Assembly (NCBI RefSeq): GCF_018531495.1
Contig: NZ_JAHDTI010000004.1
Coordinates: 930,001-994,000, forward strand
Source of the DNA: Nonomuraea sediminis
Lineage (GTDB): Bacteria > Actinomycetota > Actinomycetes > Streptosporangiales > Streptosporangiaceae
Reading direction: 5' to 3'
DNA length: 64,000 nucleotides
Shown: in pieces, positions 1-7,476 of the stretch
Numbering within the stretch: the stretch's first letter is position 1
How the letters are laid out: each line of letters starts with the position of its first letter
Program-made: the position numbers and the translations under genes
The notes under the pieces: generated by a model
Told to the model about the DNA's origin: nothing
What the model saw: the letters and a program-made list of their open reading frames with translations, nothing else
Database searches by the model: none

Positions 1-78
1 GCCGAGATCACCCAGGAAATCAGCGAGATCGTCGGTGGCGCCAACGCGCTCGCTGACGCCGCAGCGGGGAAAGAGTGA
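1..78 (+). CDS. atpG: F1 ATP synthase gamma subunit, C-terminal end (partial)
   Basis: Only the last 25 codons and the stop lie in the window. They read in frame into a TGA at 76-78, one base before the ATG of the beta subunit gene. The residues (ITQEISEIVGGANAL, then an Ala-rich tail) match the C-terminal helix of the gamma subunit, the central shaft turning inside the alpha3-beta3 ring. Position just before atpD is the invariant bacterial order (gamma, beta, epsilon). Identification rests on position as much as on the short peptide. Confidence 0.85.
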   Translation, partial: AEITQEISEIVGGANALADAAAGKE

Positions 79-79
79 A

Positions 80-1525
80 ATGACTGCAGAAGCTGTTGAG
101 ACCGTGGAGAACTCCGCGGCCGGAACGGGCCGGGTGGCGCGCGTCAACGGCCCCGTCGTCGACGTGGAGTTCCCCGTCGATGCGATGCCCGATATCTACA
201 ACGCGCTCCACGTCGAGGTCACCCTCGGTGGCGAGACCAAGACGCTGACCCTCGAGGTCGCCCAGCACCTCGGTGACAACCTGGTGCGCGCGATCTCCAT
301 GCAGCCCTCCGACGGCCTGGTCCGCGGCGCTGCCGTGACCGACACCAACGCCCCGATCTCGGTGCCCGTGGGCGACGTCGTCAAGGGCCACGTGTGGAAC
401 GCGCTCGGCGAGACGCTCGACGTTCCCACCGCGTCCCTGAAGATCAACGAGCGGTGGGGCATCCACCGTCCGTCGCCGGCCTTCGACCAGCTCGAGTCGC
501 GCACGGAGATGCTGGTCACCGGCATCAAGGTCATCGACCTGCTCACCCCGTACGTGCAGGGTGGGAAGATCGGCCTGTTCGGTGGTGCCGGTGTCGGCAA
601 GACCGTTCTGATCCAGGAGATGATCCGCCGGGTCGCCCGCAACTTCGGTGGCACCTCGTGCTTCGCCGGTGTGGGCGAGCGTACCCGTGAGGGCAACGAC
701 CTCTGGCTGGAGATGGAGGAGGCGGACGTCCTCAAGGACACCGCGCTCGTCTTCGGTCAGATGGACGAGCCGCCGGGCACCCGTCTGCGCGTGGCGCTGT
801 CGGCGCTGACGATGGCGGAGTACTTCCGCGACGTGCAGAAGCAGGACGTGCTGCTGTTCATCGACAACATCTTCCGCTTCACGCAGGCCGGTTCCGAGGT
901 CTCCACGCTGCTGGGCCGCATGCCGTCGGCCGTGGGTTACCAGCCCACGCTGGCCGACGAGATGGGCGTGCTCCAGGAGCGCATCACCTCGACCCGTGGT
1001 CACTCGATCACCTCCATGCAGGCGATCTACGTGCCCGCGGACGACATCACCGACCCGGCGCCGCACAACGCGTTCGCTCACCTGGACGCGCAGACCGTTC
1101 TGTCCCGGCCGATCTCGGAGAAGGGCATCTACCCCGCGGTGGACCCGCTCGACTCCAGCTCCCGCATCCTCGACCCGCAGGTCGTCGGTGAGGAGCACTA
1201 CGCGGTCGCCCAGGAGACCAAGCGGATCCTGCAGAAGTACCGTGAGCTCCAGGACATCATCGCGATCCTCGGTATCGACGAGCTGTCCGAGGAGGACAAG
1301 GTCACCGTGCAGCGGGCCCGCCGGATCGAGCGGTTCCTGTCGCACCCGATGTACGCTGCCGAGGCGTTCACCGGCCAGCCGGGCGAGAACGTGCCGCTGG
1401 ACGAGACCATCGCCTCCTTCAAGGGCCTGTGCGCCGGCGAGTACGACCACCTTCCCGAGCAGGCGTTCTTCATGGTCGGCGGCATCGACCAGGCTGTGGC
1501 GAAGGCCAAGGAACTCGAGCGCTGA
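80..1525 (+). CDS. atpD: F1 ATP synthase beta subunit
   Basis: 481-aa catalytic subunit of the F1 head, which makes ATP from ADP and phosphate using the proton gradient. The N-terminal beta-barrel (GRVARVNGPVVDVEF, about residues 17-31) is followed by the nucleotide-binding domain with Walker A GGAGVGKT at 168-175, the GERTREGNDL segment, Walker B region VLLFIDNIFRFTQAGSE, and the DELSEED-equivalent DELSEEDK in the C-terminal helical domain, which couples to gamma. The ATG at 80 is chosen because it follows the gamma stop by one base and overlaps a GGGGAAAGAG ribosome-binding region; an upstream in-frame start at 35 would lie inside atpG. Near-universal family, normal length. Confidence 0.98.
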   Translation: MTAEAVETVENSAAGTGRVARVNGPVVDVEFPVDAMPDIYNALHVEVTLGGETKTLTLEVAQHLGDNLVRAISMQPSDGLVRGAAVTDTNAPISVPVGDVVKGHVWNALGETLDVPTASLKINERWGIHRPSPAFDQLESRTEMLVTGIKVIDLLTPYVQGGKIGLFGGAGVGKTVLIQEMIRRVARNFGGTSCFAGVGERTREGNDLWLEMEEADVLKDTALVFGQMDEPPGTRLRVALSALTMAEYFRDVQKQDVLLFIDNIFRFTQAGSEVSTLLGRMPSAVGYQPTLADEMGVLQERITSTRGHSITSMQAIYVPADDITDPAPHNAFAHLDAQTVLSRPISEKGIYPAVDPLDSSSRILDPQVVGEEHYAVAQETKRILQKYRELQDIIAILGIDELSEEDKVTVQRARRIERFLSHPMYAAEAFTGQPGENVPLDETIASFKGLCAGEYDHLPEQAFFMVGGIDQAVAKAKELER

Positions 1526-1571
1526 TCATCGCCCGTGGCGGGGGCCCTGCCCCCGCCGGAAAGGAAGCTAC

Positions 1572-1973
1572 GTGGCGAAGCTACGAGTTGGGGTTGTCTC
1601 GCCCGAGCGGGAGATCTGGTCGGGCGAAGCCGACATGGTGATTGCCAAGACCGTGGACGGCGAGATCGGTATTATGCCGCAACACGCACCTGTGCTCGGC
1701 GTCCTGGTCGAGGGCGGCGTGCTGCGCGTGAAGCGGGAGGGCGCCGACGACCTCGTCGCGGCCGTGCACGGCGGTTTCATCTCCGTGGCGGACGACGAGG
1801 TGTCCGTCCTCGCCGAGGTGGCTGAGCTCGGGTCCGAGGTCAACGTCTCGGCCGCCCGCGATGCGCTCGAACGGGCGCAGGCCTCGATCGAGGCCAACCA
1901 GGAGGACGCCGACGCGGCTGTCGCGGCCAAGCGGGCCAGGGCCCGGCTGCGCGCGGCAGGCGAAGAGGTCTGA
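1572..1973 (+). CDS. atpC: F1 ATP synthase epsilon subunit
   Basis: 133-aa epsilon subunit of the F1 central stalk, which couples rotation to catalysis and can inhibit ATP hydrolysis. The N-terminal beta-sandwich is seen in KLRVGVVSPEREIWSGEADMV and GEIGIMPQHAPVLGVL. It is followed by a two-helix C-terminal region rich in Ala/Glu/Arg (about residues 88-133). The GTG at 1572 is chosen because AAGGAAG sits at 1561-1567 with normal spacing. It follows atpD by 46 bp and belongs to the same operon. Confidence 0.97.
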   Translation: MAKLRVGVVSPEREIWSGEADMVIAKTVDGEIGIMPQHAPVLGVLVEGGVLRVKREGADDLVAAVHGGFISVADDEVSVLAEVAELGSEVNVSAARDALERAQASIEANQEDADAAVAAKRARARLRAAGEEV

Positions 1974-1996
1974 CGTACACAAGCCAAGGGGGCGGC

Positions 1997-2368
1997 ATGG
2001 TAGCGGCGATTCTCATCTGTTTGCTGCTGTTTGCCGCCCTGGTGGTGGTACGTGCCATCGTGTTGAACGGCAACGTGCCGTGCCGGCTCCGCGTCGGCAA
2101 CCACCGCTGGCGTAGCGGGGTAGCCCGCTACGCCGCTGGGGAGCTCCACTGGATTCCCCTGCTGGGTCTGCGACTGAGGCCGCGCCACGCGATCGCGAGG
2201 CGCGGCCTCGTCGTTTCCTCCCGCCGTCCGCTCGACGGCGAACTGTTCGCGGTCGACTGCTCGGGCACGACGCACGACATCTCGCTCGCGATGAGCGCCG
2301 ACGCGCTCACCGGCTTCCTGGCCTGGCTGGAGTCGGCTCCTCCCAGCGCCTACCTCGACGTCGCCTGA
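1997..2368 (+). CDS. DUF2550 family membrane-anchored protein
   Basis: 123-aa protein with one N-terminal membrane segment (about residues 2-19, VAAILICLLLFAALVVVRA), then a basic soluble domain with the conserved-looking stretches PCRLRVGNHRWRSGVARY and LRLRPRHAIARRGL. This is the DUF2550 family, which in actinobacteria commonly sits just after atpC. Its function is unknown. GGGGGCGG precedes the ATG. It lies 23 bp after atpC, so it is probably co-transcribed with the ATP synthase genes. It ends 4 bp before the convergent cobalamin adenosyltransferase gene. Confidence 0.85.
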   Translation: MVAAILICLLLFAALVVVRAIVLNGNVPCRLRVGNHRWRSGVARYAAGELHWIPLLGLRLRPRHAIARRGLVVSSRRPLDGELFAVDCSGTTHDISLAMSADALTGFLAWLESAPPSAYLDVA

Positions 2369-2372
2369 TCCG

Positions 2373-2963
2373 TTACCGGGTGCCGCCCGGCTTCCACAGG
2401 ATCTCCGTGCCGTCGTGCGCGATCCTGCACAGGATGAACAGCAGGTCCGACAGCCGGTTCAGATACTTGGCCGTCAGCGGGTTCGTGTCGTCGTGCTCGT
2501 GCAGCGCGGCCCAGGCCGTCCGCTCGGCCCGCCGTACCGTGACCCTGGCGACGTGCAGTTGGGCGGTGGCCGGGTCGCCGCCAGGGAGGATGAAACTGCG
2601 CAGCGGCTTGAGCCGCTCGTTGAAGGCGTCGCACTGCTCCTCCAGCCAGTCGATGTAGGACTGCTCGACCCGTAGCGGCGGGAAGGGCGGATCGTCGACC
2701 ACCGGCGTGGCCAGGTCGGCGCCGAGGTCGAAGAGCTCGTTCTGGACGCGGCCGAGCACGGCGGTGATCTCGGGGGAGAGCGTGCCGTAGGCCAGGGCCA
2801 GGCCGATCGCGGCGTTGGCCTCTTCCGCGTCGGCGTAGGCGGCCAGCCGGGGGTCGGTCTTGGCGGCCCGGCTCATGTCGGCCAGCGCGGTCGTCCCGTC
2901 GTCCCCGGTGCGGGTGTAGATCTTGGAGAGGACGACGGGCTTGTCCTTGTCTGCTCGGGTCAT
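2373..2963 (-). CDS. Cob(I)alamin adenosyltransferase (PduO type)
   Basis: 196-aa cytosolic enzyme transferring the 5'-deoxyadenosyl group of ATP to cob(I)alamin, giving adenosylcobalamin for enzymes such as methylmalonyl-CoA mutase. PduO-family marks are the N-terminal IYTRTGDDGTT (ATP loop), the RRAERTAW helix, and NRLSDLLFILCR near the C-terminus. The usual acidic helix reads YADAEEANAAIG here rather than GDVDELN. The start is set at the ATG at 2963, giving MTRADKDKPVVLSKIYTR; an upstream in-frame extension is low-complexity and non-homologous. It is convergent with DUF2550, 4 bp away, and stands alone. A methylmalonyl-CoA epimerase 18 kb away fits use of the cofactor. Confidence 0.93.
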   Translation of the reverse strand: MTRADKDKPVVLSKIYTRTGDDGTTALADMSRAAKTDPRLAAYADAEEANAAIGLALAYGTLSPEITAVLGRVQNELFDLGADLATPVVDDPPFPPLRVEQSYIDWLEEQCDAFNERLKPLRSFILPGGDPATAQLHVARVTVRRAERTAWAALHEHDDTNPLTAKYLNRLSDLLFILCRIAHDGTEILWKPGGTR

Positions 2964-3197
2964 GCTGTCCAGGATCGCACGCCGGCAGCGAACGTCCTGT
3001 TTGCCGTCTGACGCCCGTAGAGCGAGGGTAGACACGTTTGTCCGGGGTGCCGGTGGTCGTGCCGCTGTAGCGCTTGTGCGGCCCGCGGGAGGCACTGCAG
3101 GCGCTTGGCTGTGCGCTCCGGCGGATGACAAATGTCAAAGCAGGGCGGTGATTTCGGCAACTACCAGGCATGACACCCGGACCGGCACCATAGGCGC

Positions 3198-4073
3198 ATG
3201 CTGGAGATTCGGGAACTACGCAAGCTCTTCGGGAGCAAGCTGGCCTTGGACGGGATCGGGTTCGCGGTCCGTCCGGGTGAGATGTTCGGGTTCGTCGGCG
3301 CCAACGGCGCGGGCAAGACCACGACCATGCGCATCGTGATGGGCGTGCTCGAGCCCGACTCCGGCTCGGTGCACTGGGAGGACAGGCCGCTGGGATTCGC
3401 CGACCGGCGGCGTTTCGGCTACATGCCTGAGGAGCGGGGGCTCTACCAGAAGATGCGGGTGGCCGAGCAGGTCGAGTACTTCGGCCGGCTGCACGGCCTC
3501 GGCCCCGGCAAGGCCCGCAAGGCCGCGGACGACCTGCTGGAGCGGTTGTCGCTGACCGAGCGCCGCGGGGACGCGGTCGAGGCCCTGTCGCTGGGCAACC
3601 AGCAGCGCGTGCAGCTGGCGGTGGCGCTGGTGCACGACCCCGAGGTGCTGATCCTGGACGAGCCGTTCTCCGGGCTGGACCCGATCGCGGTGGACGCGCT
3701 GGCGACGGTGCTGCAGGAGCGGGGCCGCGGCGGGGTGCCGGTGATCTTCTCCAGCCACCAGCTCGAACTGGTCGAGCGGCTGTGCGATTCGGTGGGCATC
3801 GTCTCGGGCGGGCGGATGGTCGCCTCGGGGACGGTCGGCGACCTGCGCGCCGCCGAGGGCCGCACGCTGCGGGTGGTCGTGCGCGACCCGGCGCCCGGCT
3901 GGGCCGACGGGCTGCCCGGCTCGGTGACCGTCAACGGCGACCGGCAGGTGCTGCTCGCCCAGAACGGCGACGACCAGGAGATCCTGCGCCGCGCGATCAA
4001 GGCGGGCCAGGTCGAGCACTTCGGCCTCGAGCAGCCGTCCCTCACCGAGATCTTCAAGGAGGCCGTGGCATGA
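3198..4073 (+). CDS. ABC transporter ATP-binding protein, NatA-like
   Basis: 291-aa ATPase subunit of an ABC exporter. Walker A GANGAGKT is at residues 34-41, signature LSLGNQQ at about 130-136, Walker B LILDEP at about 151-156, and an H-loop in FSSHQLE. The YMPEERGLY stretch after Walker A is typical of NatA-like (sodium/peptide export) ATPases. A ~80-aa C-terminal extension, ending LTEIFKEAV, resembles the NatA accessory region. Its stop overlaps the next start (ATGA at 4070-4073), so it is translationally coupled to the permease. The substrate cannot be told from sequence. Confidence 0.95.
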   Translation: MLEIRELRKLFGSKLALDGIGFAVRPGEMFGFVGANGAGKTTTMRIVMGVLEPDSGSVHWEDRPLGFADRRRFGYMPEERGLYQKMRVAEQVEYFGRLHGLGPGKARKAADDLLERLSLTERRGDAVEALSLGNQQRVQLAVALVHDPEVLILDEPFSGLDPIAVDALATVLQERGRGGVPVIFSSHQLELVERLCDSVGIVSGGRMVASGTVGDLRAAEGRTLRVVVRDPAPGWADGLPGSVTVNGDRQVLLAQNGDDQEILRRAIKAGQVEHFGLEQPSLTEIFKEAVA

Positions 4074-5173
4074 ACGGCATGATGCTGGTCGCCCGCCGCG
4101 AGATCACCACCCACATCCGGACCAAGGCCTTCGTCATCGGCCTGCTCATCACGGCCGTGCTGGTGGGCGCGGTGGCGTTCGCGCCCAAGGTGTTCGGCGG
4201 TCCCGACTCCTACAAGCTGGGCACGGTCAACTCCCAGAAGCTGCCCCTGCAGGACCCCGGCGCGAAGATCGAGTGGAAGAGCTTCCCCGACGAGGCCGCC
4301 GCCAAGAAGGCGGTGCTGGCGGGCGACGCCGACGCCGTGATCGTCGACGGCACCAAGGTGATCTCCGACGGGGAGCTCGAGTCCAAGCTCGCCGTTCTGT
4401 TGCAGAGCGCCAACCGCGAGGTCAAGCTGGGTGCGGCGGGGGTGAAGATCGCGCCGCTCGCGCTGGAGTCGGTGGGCCAGGACACCCGCTACCAGGCCGC
4501 CCGCACGGGCATCGCCGTGACGCTGGTCGTCGTCCTCTTCATGCTGCTCATCGGACAGGCCATGATGGTCGCGATGGGCGTCGTGGAGGAGAAGGGCAGC
4601 CGCATCGTGGAGATCCTGCTCACCTCGGTCAGGCCGTGGCAACTGCTCGGCGGCAAGATCATCGGACTGGGCGCGCTCGGGTTGATCAACCTGTGCACGA
4701 TCCTGGTGGTGGGTGTGACCGCCTCGAAGGTCTCCGGCGTGGCCATGGACTTCCCGCCGGGGATGGTCGGGATCGTGGCCGGCGTGCTGGGCTGGTTCGT
4801 GCTGGGTTATGCCTTCTTCGCCACGCTCGCGGCCGCGCTGAGCTCGCTGGTCTCGCGCCAGGAGGAGGTCAGCAACGTGATGACGCCTCTCACGATGCTG
4901 ATCATGGTGACCTACTTCGCCGCCTTCTACGCCACCTTCGAGCCGACCGGGACGCTCGCCCAGGTGCTGTCGTTCATCCCGCCGTTCTCCTCGATGGTGA
5001 TGCCGGTGCGGATGGCCGCGGTGGACGTGCCGCTCTGGCAGGCCGGCATCGCGGCGGTGCTGATGCTGGCCGCCGTGGCGGGGGTGCTGTCGATCGGGGC
5101 CAAGGTCTACCAGCGAGCCGTCCTGCGCACGGGGGCCAGGGTGAAGCTCGCCGACGTCCTGCGCGTTCGCTAG
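4070..5173 (+). CDS. ABC-2 type permease, NatB-like
   Basis: 367-aa membrane partner of the preceding ATPase. It has the ABC-2 exporter layout: a first membrane span at about residues 20-42, a long extracytoplasmic region (about 45-145), then about five spans. EEKGSRIVEILLTSVRPWQLLGGK, the cytoplasmic coupling segment of NatB-type permeases, is clear. The ATG overlaps the ATPase stop. Its TAG is directly followed by the ATG of a histidine kinase with no gap, so ATPase, permease and kinase form one operon. Confidence 0.94.
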   Translation: MNGMMLVARREITTHIRTKAFVIGLLITAVLVGAVAFAPKVFGGPDSYKLGTVNSQKLPLQDPGAKIEWKSFPDEAAAKKAVLAGDADAVIVDGTKVISDGELESKLAVLLQSANREVKLGAAGVKIAPLALESVGQDTRYQAARTGIAVTLVVVLFMLLIGQAMMVAMGVVEEKGSRIVEILLTSVRPWQLLGGKIIGLGALGLINLCTILVVGVTASKVSGVAMDFPPGMVGIVAGVLGWFVLGYAFFATLAAALSSLVSRQEEVSNVMTPLTMLIMVTYFAAFYATFEPTGTLAQVLSFIPPFSSMVMPVRMAAVDVPLWQAGIAAVLMLAAVAGVLSIGAKVYQRAVLRTGARVKLADVLRVR

Positions 5174-6337
5174 ATGGAGGCGATCGGGCGAGCCCGGCGG
5201 CTCACCAGCATGATGCTCAACAGCATGCTGGTGGTCGCCTGGCTCATGGTGGTGGCGATGTCCGCCGCCTCGCTGGCCGAGGGTGTGACGACCTGGCCAC
5301 TGCTGGTGCCGGCCGTGCTCGCCGGGATCGCCTTCTCCTGGTTCTTCCTGCGCATCACCGGCGCGGCGATCGAGCACCGGTACGCCACCCGCGAGGTCGT
5401 GGCGGCCGGTGCCCTGGCCGTGGTGGCCGCGGCGCTGGGCGGCGCCGACCCGATGGGCTGGGGCGTTCTGCCCGTGGCCTGGCTCTCCGTGGCCGTGCTC
5501 GGCGTCAGCAAGCGCCAGGCCCAGCTCGTCGGGCTCGCCACGTTCGTGGTCTGCGGCGCGCTGAGCGTGCTCGGCATCCTCACAGGCCGCAGCCTGTTCA
5601 GCGTCGGCGGCGGGTCGCTCTGGTCGTCCATCGCCGTCTCCTGCCTGGTCTACGCGATCTGGTGCCTGGCCATGCCAGGCTCCAACCGCATGTGGGCCTG
5701 GATCTGGCGCCTGGCCAACGAGGCGCACGAGGGCCGCGAGGCGCACGCCAGGCTGGCGGTGGCCGAGGAGCGGCTGCGCTTCGCCAGGGACCTGCACGAT
5801 CTGGTCGGCCACCAGCTGTCCGCGATCGCCGTCAAGGCCGAGCTGGCCGTACGGCTGGCAGAAGCGGGACCGGCCAGGAGCGAGATGACCGAGGTGAACG
5901 CGCTGACCCGCCAGGCCCTGCGGGAGCTGCGGCAGGCGGTGCGCGGATACCGCGAGCTGGACCTGTCGGCCGAGCTGGGCAGCGTCCGCGGCGTGCTGGA
6001 GGCGGCCGGAGTGCGGTGCGAGCTCAACCTGCCCTACCGGGACCTGCCCGAAGGCCTGGCCCCCGTGTTCGCCTACGCGGTCAGGGAGGCGGTCACCAAC
6101 GTGCTCAAGCACAGCACGGCCACCTACTGCGGTATCACGCTGCGCTTCACCCAGGAAGAGGCGGAGCTCGTGGTCCGCAACGACGGGGTGGCCCGTCGTC
6201 AGGCCGCCGACCTGGGCAGCGGGCTCACCGGGATGGGGGAGCGGCTGGCGGCGGTGGGCGGGAAGCTCACGGCCCGGCCCACCGGTGACGGCCAGTTCGT
6301 GTTGAACGCGGTTGTTTCACTCCCGATTCGTGGGTAG
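5174..6337 (+). CDS. NarL-type sensor histidine kinase, orphan
   Basis: 387-aa membrane histidine kinase. The first ~165 residues hold about five or six hydrophobic spans with short loops, so the sensor is probably within the membrane. The HisKA_3 dimerisation domain carries the phospho-acceptor His208 in ARDLHDLVGHQLS. The ATPase domain has the N box REAVTNVLKHS and a glycine box GSGLTGMGERL. The ATG follows the permease stop immediately. Kinases of this class usually have a LuxR-type response regulator gene next door; none is present, as the next gene encodes a STAS protein. Its partner must be elsewhere or replaced. Confidence 0.93.
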   Translation: MEAIGRARRLTSMMLNSMLVVAWLMVVAMSAASLAEGVTTWPLLVPAVLAGIAFSWFFLRITGAAIEHRYATREVVAAGALAVVAAALGGADPMGWGVLPVAWLSVAVLGVSKRQAQLVGLATFVVCGALSVLGILTGRSLFSVGGGSLWSSIAVSCLVYAIWCLAMPGSNRMWAWIWRLANEAHEGREAHARLAVAEERLRFARDLHDLVGHQLSAIAVKAELAVRLAEAGPARSEMTEVNALTRQALRELRQAVRGYRELDLSAELGSVRGVLEAAGVRCELNLPYRDLPEGLAPVFAYAVREAVTNVLKHSTATYCGITLRFTQEEAELVVRNDGVARRQAADLGSGLTGMGERLAAVGGKLTARPTGDGQFVLNAVVSLPIRG

Positions 6338-6372
6338 GGGGTAGACCCGAAGGGTGTGAGCAGGGAGGTGGC

Positions 6373-6690
6373 ATGCGAGTCCAGGGCGATCCCCGCGCCC
6401 GGGTGGTGCGGGTCGGTGCCCGCCTCGACGCCGGGACCTCGGCCGGAGTACGCCCGCGCCTGCACGACGCGGTCGACTCGGGCACGGGCGACCTGATCCT
6501 CGACCTCTCCCGGTTGGAGATGATCGACGCCACCGGTCTCGGCGTGCTCGTCGGGACGCACCGGCGCGCGATGAGCGCCGAGCGGCGCCTGATCCTGCGC
6601 GGCGTTCCGCCGCGCATCATGCGGATACTCGCGGTGACGCGGCTGAATCGAGTGCTCAACGTCGAGGTTACGCACGCCGCCGTGGCGTGA
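6373..6690 (+). CDS. STAS-domain anti-sigma factor antagonist-like protein
   Basis: 105-aa single STAS domain, the fold of SpoIIAA/RsbV anti-anti-sigma factors that bind an anti-sigma kinase and release a sigma factor. The signature loop reads LEMIDATGLGVLVG: the usual phosphorylatable serine (DSSGLG) is replaced by Thr at the equivalent site, still a possible phospho-acceptor. GGGAGG lies 4 nt before the ATG. It follows the histidine kinase by 35 bp on the same strand. No anti-sigma kinase or sigma factor is adjacent. Confidence 0.85.
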   Translation: MRVQGDPRARVVRVGARLDAGTSAGVRPRLHDAVDSGTGDLILDLSRLEMIDATGLGVLVGTHRRAMSAERRLILRGVPPRIMRILAVTRLNRVLNVEVTHAAVA

Positions 6691-6751
6691 GACTCGTGCA
6701 AATGCAATTGCACGGAAATCCCGCGGGCGGTGAGAGTTCGAAAATGATGTG

Positions 6752-6777
6752 AAAAGCGGCGCGAAATCTCGCGCCGC
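6752..6777. terminator. Hairpin terminator ending the minus-strand operon
   Basis: GCGGCGCGA (6756-6764) and TCGCGCCGC (6769-6777) form a perfect 9-bp stem with a 4-nt loop. On the minus strand it is followed by TTTTC (6751-6755), as in a Rho-independent terminator for the TetR gene. A second hairpin, CGTGCAA/TTGCACG at 6695-6714, lies just after the STAS gene and may serve the plus strand. Confidence 0.75.
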
Positions 6778-6789
6778 GTGATCAATCCA

Positions 6790-7413
6790 TCACGTCGCAC
6801 CGAGCGATCGGCCGAAGATGTGCACGGCCACGCCGACGAGCTCTTCGGTCTCGGGCTGTTCGTCGGCCAGCAGCCATTCGATGAGCAGCTCTTGCAGCGC
6901 TCCAATTACACCGAGTGTGAGCAGCCGCCGATTGAGCCGCGCGGGCTGCGGGAATTCGGCGGAGGCCTCTTCGATGAGGCGCGCGAAGGCGTCCACGGCA
7001 CGCTGCCTCGACAGCGATAGCACATCGCCTGACCTGCGCACCTCCACGTGCATGATGCGGGCGCGACGCCAGTCGGCGGTGGCGAATTCGACGTAGGCGC
7101 GAATCCCTGCCTGCACTCTGGCGGCCAGCGTGCTCGGCGCGTCCTGTAACGCTTTGGCCACGGCGGCCAGCGTTTCGTCGACACACCGTTCGTGCAGCGC
7201 CTGAAGCAGTTCCTCGCGCCCGCCGAAACATTCGTAGAAGGCGCGGTTGGAGATCCGCGCCTCCGAGCACAGCCTTTCGATCGTCGTCGCCGCGAATCCA
7301 GGCTTGGCGTAGAGCGTGTACGCGGCTGTCATCAGCCGCTCGCGCCTATCAGCCAGCCTTTGCTCTGCTGTCATTCCCCGGTAAGACCGGTTCACATTCC
7401 ACCCGTCCAACAT
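6790..7413 (-). CDS. TetR family transcriptional regulator
   Basis: 207-aa TetR repressor. The N-terminal helix-turn-helix domain is clear (YAKPGFAATTIERLCSEARISNRAFYECFGGREELLQALHE); the C-terminal helical ligand domain is not assignable. The ATG at 7413 is preceded by GGGGG; an ATG 8 codons upstream (7437) and one 13 codons downstream (7374) are alternatives. It is the last gene of the minus-strand run carotenoid oxygenase, GNAT, aldehyde dehydrogenase, TetR. A 63-bp gap contains a CATAAT -10-like box (minus strand), so it may also have its own promoter. It is a candidate repressor of that operon. Confidence 0.9.
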   Translation of the reverse strand: MLDGWNVNRSYRGMTAEQRLADRRERLMTAAYTLYAKPGFAATTIERLCSEARISNRAFYECFGGREELLQALHERCVDETLAAVAKALQDAPSTLAARVQAGIRAYVEFATADWRRARIMHVEVRRSGDVLSLSRQRAVDAFARLIEEASAEFPQPARLNRRLLTLGVIGALQELLIEWLLADEQPETEELVGVAVHIFGRSLGAT

Positions 7414-7476
7414 GATCGTGGCCCCCAGAGCACACAATTATGGACGGATGATCCCTTATAGGAAAGAGTGTGAACA

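Noticed and set aside
3443..6112. 889-codon minus-strand frame across the ABC transporter operon
   Set aside because: It spans three well-supported plus-strand genes and reads as His/Gln/Arg-rich noise.
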